From contig JAITFV010000181.1 in assembly GCA_031281115.1 (NCBI GenBank), positions 1-7,622 of the forward strand: 7,622 bases of DNA. Reading direction: 5' to 3'. The notes under the pieces are model-generated. The model was not told the origin of the DNA. It was given only the letters and a program-made list of their open reading frames with translations, and did not search any database. Shown piece after piece: positions 1 through 4,983 of the stretch; within the stretch, counting starts at the first letter, position 1; every line of letters starts with the position of its first letter. The translations under genes were made by a program, and so were the position numbers. This stretch comes from Oscillospiraceae bacterium. Its GTDB lineage: Bacteria > Bacillota > Clostridia > Oscillospirales > Ruminococcaceae.

Positions 1-588
1 ATCCATTTTAGGTATACCGCTTAACATACGCGCATCGTTTTTTGGCTTTACAAGACAGCTTTTATATTGGCTTAACCAATTAACCGTACTTTTAGGCAAT
101 CCTAATTCTTCGGCGCTGAGGTCATAAGGATTTTTTGAAATCTCCCATTCTTTGGGTTCTCGCAGTTTCAGAACTTTCCCGTCTTGAATCGCAAGATTGA
201 CGCGAGCGAGAAGCATCGCTTTTTCCAATTTCAAATCAGATACTTGACATTGAAGTTCTTTGATAGTTGCCCGTAAATCATCGCGAGACGAATAGAACGA
301 TTTTAACATCTGCGAAACTTTCGGTCTCCTTAAGCCTTTTATGGCACTTTTGTGGAGAGATTTTTCCAACGCGCTCTGTTGCGGACATGGTTTTTCTCCT
401 CTGATACCTAAATATTCCATCAGAATTTGACTATTGGCACACCAGCGGCTTCCGTTTCTATAAACGAATTCTGCAAGCTTCGGAACCTCTTCCGGCGCAA
501 CATCGGTTTCCGGCAATTCTCCGAATACCATAATGTAAAGGTTTTGCGTGGGGGTATACTTCTTTAATCCAACTCTCAGTTTACTCAT
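1..588 (-). CDS. Hypothetical protein with coiled coil and possible alpha-CTD-like end, partial at left edge
   Basis: I do not recognise the family. The reading frame is open for 196 codons from an ATG at 588 to the window edge, so the C-terminus is missing. The start is supported by a strong Shine-Dalgarno (AAAGGAG, 598-604) nine bases upstream. Residues 1-95 are basic and mixed. Residues about 101-131 (DDLRATIKELQCQVSDLK region) have the heptad look of a coiled coil. Residues about 156-196 (YDLSAEELGLPKSTVNWL, then a GIPK motif) resemble a small helical DNA-binding fold. They could be read as a helix-turn-helix, or as the helix-hairpin-helix end of an RNA polymerase alpha C-terminal domain; this is inference by eye. 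Three minus-strand promoter candidates lie upstream (759-787, 920-947, 971-976), with hairpin repeats in the implied 5' leader. A regulatory DNA-binding role is possible but not shown. Confidence 0.75.
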   Translation of the reverse strand, partial: MSKLRVGLKKYTPTQNLYIMVFGELPETDVAPEEVPKLAEFVYRNGSRWCANSQILMEYLGIRGEKPCPQQSALEKSLHKSAIKGLRRPKVSQMLKSFYSSRDDLRATIKELQCQVSDLKLEKAMLLARVNLAIQDGKVLKLREPKEWEISKNPYDLSAEELGLPKSTVNWLSQYKSCLVKPKNDARMLSGIPKMD

Positions 589-597
589 GATTGTTCG

Positions 598-619
598 CTC
601 CTTTCGGAAAATATTTTCC
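598..619 (-). promoter_or_regulatory. Ribosome binding site abutting a 14-bp perfect palindrome
   Basis: On the minus strand the Shine-Dalgarno AAAGGAG (598-604) lies nine bases before the ATG at 588. Immediately upstream, 606-619 reads GGAAAATATTTTCC, a perfect 14-bp palindrome. It may be an operator or a small structure next to the ribosome binding site. The Shine-Dalgarno supports the chosen start; a role for the palindrome is inference. Confidence 0.5.
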
Positions 620-633
620 TGCGGAAACAAACA

Positions 634-690
634 CCAGCCGCAGGACAGAATGGCTTAAGCATACAGCAAGCCACTCTATCCTACAGCTGG
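634..690 (-). repeat. Hairpin repeat copy A (CAGC(C/T)GTAGG family)
   Basis: Two 23-base arms (634-656 and 668-690) pair around an 11-base loop. Four positions deviate from perfect pairing, and in a minus-strand RNA all four become G-U wobbles. In that orientation the copy begins CAGCTGTAGGATAGAGTGG. It lies inside the predicted 5' leader of the gene at 1-588, on its coding strand. About 30 bases 5' of the hairpin (on the minus strand, around 691-720) also resemble the flank of copy B, sharing a GAACTTTA-type core. Confidence 0.8.
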
Positions 691-758
691 ATAGTAAGCT
701 ATTAAAGTTCTACGCTTGAACAGCGTATACAGTGCAGGGAACAGCCCTTACACCCCCC

Positions 759-787
759 ATTATATCACACTTATGTTAAAAAGTCAA
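759..787 (-). promoter_or_regulatory. Sigma-70 promoter for the minus-strand gene at 1-588
   Basis: On the minus strand, TTGACT (782-787) and TATAAT (759-764) are separated by exactly 17 bases, with TG one base before the -10 (extended -10). Transcription would start near 752, giving a leader of about 164 bases that contains hairpin copy A. Confidence 0.7.
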
Positions 788-798
788 TGTTTAAGCCA

Positions 799-871
799 TT
801 TTACAACAGCCGTAGGGTAGAACGGCTTACTTTATGCATAAGCGGAGCCGCTCTACTCTACGGCTGTAAAA
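799..871 (-). repeat. Hairpin repeat copy B
   Basis: The core inverted repeat runs from 807 to 866 (CAGCCG ... CGGCTG), and the arms extend outward through TTTTACA/TGTAAAA to 799 and 871, with a 3-base bulge on the left. On the minus strand it starts CAGCCGTAGAGTAGAGCGG. It is in the same orientation as copy A, in tandem with it about 110 bases further from the gene at 1-588. The loop region is longer than in copies A and C. Confidence 0.8.
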
Positions 872-919
872 TAGCGTATAAAGTTCAACGGCGAATTTAT
901 TATGTACCCCTACAGTTTA

Positions 920-976
920 ATTTTAACAAAGATAAAATAAATGTCAATATTTTAACCGCGCCCTGTCGGGATTATA
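920..976 (-). promoter_or_regulatory. Two further minus-strand promoter candidates
   Basis: On the minus strand, TTGACA (942-947) is followed after 16 bases by TAAAAT (920-925), a one-mismatch -10. The predicted start lies about 40 bases before hairpin copy B. A second extended -10 (TGATATAAT, TATAAT at 971-976) has no good -35. Together with the promoter at 759-787 they form a stack of leftward promoters. Confidence 0.45.
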
Positions 977-1033
977 TCATCCGCTCCCCGTATAACCGCA
1001 TAACGCAATTTCATGTTTTTATTATATTACTCT

Positions 1034-1083
1034 GCAACGAAACTCATGTGCCTCACGGCAAAGCCGCTCGGGAGTTTCGTTGC
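1034..1083. repeat. Nested palindrome 1
   Basis: A perfect 12-bp inverted repeat (GCAACGAAACTC at 1034-1045, its complement at 1072-1083) encloses a second stem, CGGC-AAA-GCCG (1056-1066). No T-run follows, so it is not a typical intrinsic terminator. No gene covers it convincingly. Confidence 0.75.
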
Positions 1084-1090
1084 TCAAAAC

Positions 1091-1138
1091 GTGCTTGTTT
1101 CTCGTCTGCCTGCGGCAGACAACCGAAACAAATGCACA
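1091..1138. repeat. Nested palindrome 2
   Basis: The inner stem is perfect (GTCTGCC at 1104-1110, loop TGC, GGCAGAC at 1114-1120). The outer stem pairs GTGC-TT-GTTTC (1091-1101) with GAAACAAATGCAC, ending at 1138, allowing a two-base bulge. Its architecture matches that of the neighbouring palindromes although the sequence differs. Confidence 0.7.
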
Positions 1139-1140
1139 AC

Positions 1141-1180
1141 ATTAATCCTAAAAAACGCAAGCGTTTTATTGCGGATTAAT
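1141..1180. repeat. Nested palindrome 3
   Basis: The outer arms ATTAATCC (1141-1148) and GGATTAAT (1173-1180) are perfect. The inner stem AAAACGC-AA-GCGTTTT (1152-1167) is also perfect. It is the last of three consecutive two-tier palindromes, ending about 50 bases before the toxin-antitoxin promoter. It could end transcription coming from the left, but it lacks a proper terminal T-run. Confidence 0.7.
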
Positions 1181-1229
1181 ATATCAGAAATAATTAAACG
1201 CAAGTATTTATGAACAGCATAATTTGCAC

Positions 1230-1264
1230 TTGACAAATCAAACTAAGTCTGATATACTTAGTTT
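1230..1264 (+). promoter_or_regulatory. Toxin-antitoxin promoter and operator
   Basis: TTGACA (1230-1235) and TATACT (1253-1258) are spaced by 17 bases. A perfect 9-bp inverted repeat (AAACTAAGT at 1240-1248, its complement at 1256-1264, 7-base centre) spans the spacer and overlaps the -10. This is the expected layout for autorepression by the antitoxin or the toxin-antitoxin complex, which is the known control mode of Phd/YefM-type systems. Binding itself is inferred. Confidence 0.85.
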
Positions 1265-1285
1265 ATTAGATTGGGAGGTGCAGAT

Positions 1286-1522
1286 ATGCAGCAAGTTAAT
1301 ATTCACGCAGCAAAAACACATCTTTCCTCACTTGTGGAGAAAGCCGCTATGGGGGAATCTTTCATTATCGCAAAATCGGGACGCCCTCTTGTAAAGGTTA
1401 TCCCTTATACAGCCGATGTCGCCCCTCCGCGTGTCGGATTTTTGAAAGGGCAGATTTCTGTCCCTGCCGATTTTGACAGTATGGGTACTGATGAAATCGC
1501 CGATATGTTTGAGGGCAAATAA
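1286..1522 (+). CDS. Type II antitoxin, Phd/YefM family
   Basis: This 78-residue protein opens with VNIHAAKTHLSSLVEKAAMG, which matches the N-terminal DNA-binding and dimerisation fold of Phd/YefM antitoxins (residues about 4-42, ending in a KSGRPLVKVIPY strand). The C-terminal part (about 43-78, with ADFDSMGTDEIADMFEGK) is the acidic tail that typically wraps around and inhibits the toxin. I chose the ATG at 1286 because GGGAGGTG (1273-1280) is a strong Shine-Dalgarno five bases upstream; an in-frame TTG at 1271 lies at the edge of that site and is unlikely. The gene is followed after two bases by the PIN-domain toxin. The promoter carries a palindromic operator, so autoregulation is likely. 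Family assignment is firm; the exact toxin-antitoxin subfamily is not. Confidence 0.92.
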   Translation: MQQVNIHAAKTHLSSLVEKAAMGESFIIAKSGRPLVKVIPYTADVAPPRVGFLKGQISVPADFDSMGTDEIADMFEGK

Positions 1523-1524
1523 TT

Positions 1525-1908
1525 ATGAAAATTCTTATTGATACGCATTTATTACTTTGGGCTGCCGCGGGCGAGCTGCCTGTGAAAGCTGCGTCATATA
1601 TTGAGGACAAGACAAACACTTTGCTGTTCAGTCCTGCCAGTATATGGGAGGTCGCAATTAAATCCGGGCTTGGTCGCGAGGACTTTGTGGCTGACCCTAT
1701 TTCTTTTTACAGCGGGCTTCTCGGCGCGGGTTATCAGGAACTGCCCATATCCGGGCGTCACGCGCTGCTTGTTTCAACCTTGCCGCCGCTTCATAAAGAC
1801 CCTTTCGACCGGATTTTACTTGCTCAAGCCACGTCTGAGGGAATACCGTTTCTAACATCTGACAAGCTCTTGTCGCAATACTCCGGCTCGGTGATTTATG
1901 TCGGATAA
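1525..1908 (+). CDS. Type II toxin, VapC-type PIN-domain ribonuclease
   Basis: This 127-residue protein has the full PIN-domain layout. D6 lies in the first strand (ILIDTHLLLW), E42 in SIWEVAIK, D92 and D95 in HKDPFDRILLAQA, and D113 in FLTSDKLL. These acidic residues match the metal-binding active site of VapC-like endoribonucleases, so the toxin appears intact. Length fits the family (about 125-140). The form with LIDTHLLLW and DPFDR is the variety usually paired with Phd-type antitoxins rather than AbrB-type VapB. Known members cut tRNA or rRNA; the target here cannot be told from sequence. The gene begins two bases after the antitoxin stop, with GAGGG (1511-1515) inside the antitoxin as its Shine-Dalgarno, which implies translational coupling. 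It converges on the membrane-protein gene ending at 1939. Confidence 0.93.
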   Translation: MKILIDTHLLLWAAAGELPVKAASYIEDKTNTLLFSPASIWEVAIKSGLGREDFVADPISFYSGLLGAGYQELPISGRHALLVSTLPPLHKDPFDRILLAQATSEGIPFLTSDKLLSQYSGSVIYVG

Positions 1909-1938
1909 AAACCTTCGATTAAATACGGTGATTATTTT

Positions 1939-2583
1939 TTAGAAAATACCAATCATAATCCCCACATAGTATTGCAATGAACCGTTATCTTCCACGTTGC
2001 CGTTTGTGAATTCGCCGACTGTGAGTTCTGCAAAATGCCGCCTCTGCTCCATGTCGCCGAGTTGCTCATAAACAAAAACTAAACCGGAATAAACCATAAA
2101 TCTGTCTGCGCCTTCCAAAATGCTCATGTCTATAACTTCTGCGGCAACAATGGCTGCATCGTGAAAATTTCCCGTATTGTAGAAAATTTTGAACTTTAAA
2201 ATAAATAAACTTGCAGTTTCTTGATTATTTTCCGCGCGTTCGAGTTGCTCATTTATATCCTCCATCAGTTCCGGCAAATGCTCCGGCGTTAAGTTACCCT
2301 GTGTCAGATTATCAAGACGGTCAATTGCCTCGGCGACTGTTTCCTGTGGTTCTTCCGGCGTATATTTTGGTTTGCTTAACATCGGTAAGAAAAATATCGC
2401 AAAAATTAGCAGAACAACAAACATTGAACCACCTGTCCAAATCGCTGCTCGTCCGCCACGCGGCAGTGCGCGGAACTCCGCATCCATTTTCCTGAACCAT
2501 GCGCCGACTTTACCAAAGAAGCGACCTAAAGCCTCTCGGACCTTACGCCTGAATATTTGCGGTTTGCTTTCAAATATGCTCAT
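1939..2583 (-). CDS. Single-pass membrane protein with TPR-like C-terminal region, unknown function
   Basis: I do not recognise a named family. The 214-residue product has a basic, aromatic-rich N-terminus (1-45, with many R/K and F), one clear membrane segment (about 47-69, WTGGSMFVVLLIFAIFFLP), then a soluble acidic part. By the positive-inside rule the N-terminus should be cytoplasmic and residues 70-214 outside. Helical pairs around 122-150 (ASLFILKFKIFYNTGNFHDA) and 160-192 (MVYSGLVFVYEQLGDMEQRR) look like tetratricopeptide repeats, suggesting a scaffold or partner-binding role. The ATG at 2583 is preceded by no Shine-Dalgarno but lies six bases after a TATAAT, so the transcript is probably leaderless. 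The gene is divergent from the VirB2-like operon, with which it may be co-regulated. Confidence 0.8.
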   Translation of the reverse strand: MSIFESKPQIFRRKVREALGRFFGKVGAWFRKMDAEFRALPRGGRAAIWTGGSMFVVLLIFAIFFLPMLSKPKYTPEEPQETVAEAIDRLDNLTQGNLTPEHLPELMEDINEQLERAENNQETASLFILKFKIFYNTGNFHDAAIVAAEVIDMSILEGADRFMVYSGLVFVYEQLGDMEQRRHFAELTVGEFTNGNVEDNGSLQYYVGIMIGIF

Positions 2584-2589
2584 GCCTCA

Positions 2590-2616
2590 ATTATATCATA
2601 ATCATTTTCAAAGCAA
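2590..2616 (-). promoter_or_regulatory. Leaderless-type promoter of the minus-strand membrane gene
   Basis: On the minus strand, TTGCTT (2611-2616), 15 bases, then TATAAT (2590-2595) with an extended TTATGA before it. Only TGAGGC separates the -10 from the ATG at 2583, so the predicted start falls on the A of the start codon. The same arrangement occurs at 2783-2809 on the other strand. Confidence 0.65.
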
Positions 2617-2621
2617 AGTTA

Positions 2622-2650
2622 TTGACATATTATCCCGGTTTCGTTACAAT
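2622..2650 (+). promoter_or_regulatory. Rightward sigma-70 promoter upstream of hairpin copy C
   Basis: TTGACA (2622-2627) and TACAAT (2645-2650) are separated by 17 bases. The start near 2657 would give a leader of about 160 bases to the ATG at 2818, containing hairpin copy C. It would be a second, leadered promoter for the operon at 2818-3936, or could drive a short hairpin RNA. Confidence 0.6.
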
Positions 2651-2683
2651 AGTATATGTAGATTAACCTCCTACGAAAATAAT

Positions 2684-2738
2684 CAGCCGTAGGGTGGAGT
2701 GGTTTCGCTCCCATGCTGACCACTCCATCCTGCGGCTG
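2684..2738 (+). repeat. Hairpin repeat copy C
   Basis: The arms run from CAGCCGTAGGGTGGAGTGG (from 2684) to its near-complement ending CGGCTG at 2738. The mismatches are G-U wobbles in a plus-strand RNA. It is in the opposite orientation to copies A and B and, like them, on the coding strand of the next gene downstream. Confidence 0.8.
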
Positions 2739-2782
2739 TTTAATGTAAAACTATTAATCAAGCTTAATCTTTCTTTTTGCTA

Positions 2783-2809
2783 TTGCTTTTTGCAAAGTTA
2801 TGCTATAAT
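2783..2809 (+). promoter_or_regulatory. Leaderless-type promoter of the 2818 operon
   Basis: TTGCTT (2783-2788), 15 bases, then TATAAT (2804-2809) with TTATGC before it. The ATG at 2818 comes eight bases later with no Shine-Dalgarno, so the transcript would begin within about two bases of the start codon. The arrangement is almost identical to that of the divergent promoter at 2590-2616. Confidence 0.7.
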
Positions 2810-2817
2810 AGCGATAC

Positions 2818-3144
2818 ATGACTAATATATTAAACCGTTTAATGCGCTCGTTCGCCATCTCTAACTGCGAAGATAATGGTCTTCTTCGGATTAATTGCGA
2901 CGGCACTATTCCCGGCGGCGGTATATATGAGATTGTAAATATTATTTTAAGCTCGCTCACGGCGGTCATTGTCATAACGGCAATATTAGTCATAGTCGCA
3001 GTTCTTCTGAGATATTCTCAAACCCGCGACAAGAAAAAGATTGCGGCAAGCGCTAAGAAGATTATTATCAGAATTTTAACTGCCCTTGCGGTTTGGCTGA
3101 TATTTTACGCGCTTATCTATTGGCTTATGCCAAGGAGCGCATAA
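2818..3144 (+). CDS. Small two-helix membrane protein, VirB2/TrbC pilin-like
   Basis: The 108-residue protein has a short N-terminal part with two cysteines (C17 and C27) and a glycine-rich IPGGGIYEIV motif. Two membrane helices follow (about 38-64 and 82-104), separated by a basic loop (RYSQTRDKKKIAASAKK). Two hydrophobic helices with a positively charged cytoplasmic loop is the layout of VirB2/TrbC-type pilins and of small membrane proteins often seen in Patescibacteria. Homology is inferred from layout, not from a decisive motif. The TAA overlaps the next gene's ribosome binding region: AAGGAG (3132-3137) lies just before the stop and the next ATG follows directly, so the two genes are a coupled operon. 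The start at 2818 is favoured by the promoter position; an internal ATG at 2842 has no Shine-Dalgarno either. Confidence 0.8.
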   Translation: MTNILNRLMRSFAISNCEDNGLLRINCDGTIPGGGIYEIVNIILSSLTAVIVITAILVIVAVLLRYSQTRDKKKIAASAKKIIIRILTALAVWLIFYALIYWLMPRSA

Positions 3145-3936
3145 ATGCGAAGCAAATTTTTGAAAGTTATTTTCACTCTTGCGTTAATTTTTGGCAGTTC
3201 GGCGTTTACTAATGCGACTATTGCGTCCGTATCGGTTACGGCGGCTTGCGGCGGTCCACAGTTAAATGATACTGCATTTTTTAATCTGCGCCCGTGGTAT
3301 AGCGGTTTAATGCAAGCTGACGGAAAAACTCTGTGCAGGCCGGTAGCTGTCGCAACTTATGCGAACGGAAATCTTGTCGGCGACTTTGACGCCGATGAAG
3401 AAATGCAGATGTCAACTTTTGTCTGGCGAATCGTTTTCAATGTAGCGGATATTTTACTGACATTGATTGGTTATGCGGCGGTGCTGTTTGTGGTGGTTGG
3501 CGGTTTCCATTTACTGTTCAGCAACGGCGACCCGGCTAAGGTAACGAGAGGCAAGGTGACAATCGGAAACTCTTTAATAGGCGTGGTCGCAGCGACACTC
3601 GCCGGTGGCTTGGTGCGGTTTATTAATGATACTTTGATTGCCGGTGCTCAAACAACTTTAAAGGTTGATTCAAGCGGAGTGACTGTCATTAATCCTCCGG
3701 ACACAACAAATATATGGGTAAACGCCGCTTCAAATTTCTTGTTTATGGTCGGTATTGCGGCACTGGCAATGGTGGTTTGGGGCGGTGTCCGGCTTTCGTC
3801 ATCAGCGGGCAACCCACAGTTACAAGCAAAAGCGAAAAACACAATTATCTTTGCGTTGCTTGGCACTATCATCATGGTTTTAGCGGGAGCGATTGTGCGG
3901 ATTGTGTTTGATGCGGTAGATGACGGGAAAATATAG
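3145..3936 (+). CDS. Exported four-helix membrane protein with duplicated VirB2/TrbC-like unit
   Basis: The 263-residue product starts with a signal-peptide-like stretch (basic MRSKFLK, hydrophobic to about residue 20, AAC near 33-35). An exported segment (about 36-92) holds C64, which could pair with C35. Two similar units follow. Unit one has helices at about 98-125 and 138-160 with the loop SNGDPAKVTRGKVTIGNS. Unit two has helices at about 194-219 and 231-256 with the loop SSAGNPQLQAKAKNTI. Both loops share a G(D/N)P..(A)K pattern and are followed by a hydrophobic helix with (G)AxVR(F/I), so the protein looks like an internal duplication of a VirB2/TrbC-like pilin hairpin. A role in a type IV secretion or pilus-like envelope structure is inference. 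AAGGAG lies seven bases before the ATG, and the gene directly abuts the upstream stop codon. Confidence 0.82.
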   Translation: MRSKFLKVIFTLALIFGSSAFTNATIASVSVTAACGGPQLNDTAFFNLRPWYSGLMQADGKTLCRPVAVATYANGNLVGDFDADEEMQMSTFVWRIVFNVADILLTLIGYAAVLFVVVGGFHLLFSNGDPAKVTRGKVTIGNSLIGVVAATLAGGLVRFINDTLIAGAQTTLKVDSSGVTVINPPDTTNIWVNAASNFLFMVGIAALAMVVWGGVRLSSSAGNPQLQAKAKNTIIFALLGTIIMVLAGAIVRIVFDAVDDGKI

Positions 3937-3990
3937 AGGCTCCTCATTGTCTCAGAAACTGAGCATTTTTGAGAGTGAGAAGCCTCTATA
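3932..3990. repeat. Nested palindrome 4 at the operon end
   Basis: The outer arms (3932-3946 and 3976-3990, 14 of 15 pairs, TATAGAGGCT...) begin inside the stop codon of the gene ending at 3936. The inner stem CTCAG-AAA-CTGAG (3951-3963) is perfect. The position suits transcript termination or 3'-end protection, but no T-run follows on either strand. It shares the two-tier design of the palindromes at 1034-1180. Confidence 0.7.
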
Positions 3991-3995
3991 ACATG

Positions 3996-4016
3996 ATTAT
4001 ATCATAGACTTAGTTT
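3996..4016 (-). promoter_or_regulatory. Minus-strand extended -10 with a copy of the toxin-antitoxin operator half-site
   Basis: On the minus strand, TATAAT (3996-4001) has TG one base upstream. Just before it, 4006-4016 reads AAACTAAGTCT, identical over 11 bases to the start of the operator at 1240-1250, and GATATA follows in both. A transcript would run antisense into the end of the VirB2-like operon. No good -35 at standard spacing was found. Confidence 0.4.
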
Positions 4017-4039
4017 TAATTGCCTCAAATTCGGGGTAA

Positions 4040-4062
4040 TTTCTAACCGAGTGGTTTTCCAT
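4040..4062. repeat. Direct repeat, left copy, flanking the BRO gene
   Basis: The 23-base segment TTTCTAACCGA-NN-GGTTTTCCAT recurs at 5020-5042 with 21 of 23 bases identical. The pair encloses the broken BRO-type gene together with its promoter, about 980 bases apart. Confidence 0.7.
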
Positions 4063-4098
4063 TCAATCTTCTTCACTTTCAATCAATTTAATTTGCCC

Positions 4099-4955
4099 TT
4101 AATCTTTCGCATTTAGCTTGCTTACGGCAGATTTTCCGGTCTTGCTTTCAAGCTGTTCGCGGGCAACCTTTGCTGTTTCCGCGCTTTCCTTGAACCCATA
4201 CGGCTGACGGGCGATTGATATTTCTGTCGCGGCAACTTCGGCAAGCATATTAAGTACAAGTTCAGTATTGGTCATATTATCACGCAGATTTTCTTTCCTC
4301 AAACCCTTGTGTTCTCTATAACCGCAGGTTTCAAGGTTCGCTCAGCCGTCGACAGCTATGCTGTCGCTAACGGCGTGCGGTTCTTATACTCGCGAGTAGT
4401 CATACCACTCCAAGTTTTACTCATTAAATCGGTTAAGGAAGCATATTCCTCGCCTTTTTGAACACCGCTGTTATCCCATTCGTCGGTTAATGATTTGCGG
4501 ACTTCGATTGATTTTATTCTTTGATTAATCCAGTTTTCCGAATATCCGAGACGGCGGTAATTTTGAATGGCGCGGTCGATTGATAGTTCAGGGTCGACAG
4601 TTTCGTCAATACGTTCGCTGCCGACTTTAGCAAGAAACAATTTAAACGGCTCCGCTTTTTTACTCGGAATAGATTGAATCAATCTGAGAACTTGCTCCGT
4701 ATCAGCGACATCGGTGATACGCATTTTACCGTCCGGCGCAACCATTTTCAAACCGTGACAATTTGTCACGGTTTCATTTCCTTCCGCAATTAACCGTTGT
4801 TTCAATTTTCTCCAGTATGCCACAGGGTTAACGCTGTCAGTAAGTATTTTAACGACATCAATAATCGAAAACCAATATTTTTCATTTTCCGCGTCCCATT
4901 CGGCGCGGACTTGCTTATCTTCAAAAAGTTTAATTTTATTTTTTGGTTCAATCAT
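4099..4955 (-). pseudogene. BRO-N / DinD-like phage-type protein, disrupted
   Basis: The first 192 codons (from ATG 4955) match the BRO-N family often annotated as phage antirepressor or DNA-damage-inducible protein D. Seen are DVVKILTDS (33-41), YWRKLKQR (47-54), NETVTNCHGLKM (60-71), IQSIPSKKAEPFKLFLAKVG (93-112) and SGMTTREYK (183-191). After KN the frame runs into unrelated residues and a stop at 4356. The family's expected continuation reappears in another frame from 4320: HKGLRKENLRDNMTNTELV, then TGKSAVSKLNAKD, ending at 4099. About 68 bases separate the matching TATAAGAAC and TATAGAGAAC points, so a short insertion caused both a stop and a frame change. The N-terminal domain alone could still be made. 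An upstream promoter and an AGAGGAAAG ribosome site are intact. The family's biochemical role is not established beyond nucleic-acid-related, phage-linked functions. Confidence 0.82.
4320..4379. repeat. Short hairpin-bearing insertion inside the BRO gene
   Basis: The DNA between the two matching break points holds a 12-bp stem: GCCGTCGACAGC (4345-4356), loop TAT, GCTGTCG (4360-4366), a CTA bulge, and ACGGC (4370-4374). The flanks TATAAGAAC and TATAGAGAAC (minus strand) look like an imperfect 9-10 base target duplication. This suggests a miniature mobile element or REP-like unit, although its origin is not proven. Confidence 0.55.
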
Positions 4956-4983
4956 GATATTCTGCCTCGCTTTCCTCTCTGTG

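Noticed and set aside
787..1179. A 130-codon plus-strand frame, and a 66-codon frame at 1013-1213
   Set aside because: They run through hairpin copy B and the three nested palindromes, have no ribosome site and no recognisable domain, and look like chance frames in structured intergenic DNA.
1034..1180. Nested palindromes as integron attC sites carrying a toxin-antitoxin cassette
   Set aside because: The required GTTRRRY and RYYYAAC core boxes are not found at the ends of any of the three palindromes.
2211..2692. Two plus-strand frames opposite the membrane-protein gene
   Set aside because: They are antisense shadows with no ribosome site, and one runs through the intergenic promoters.
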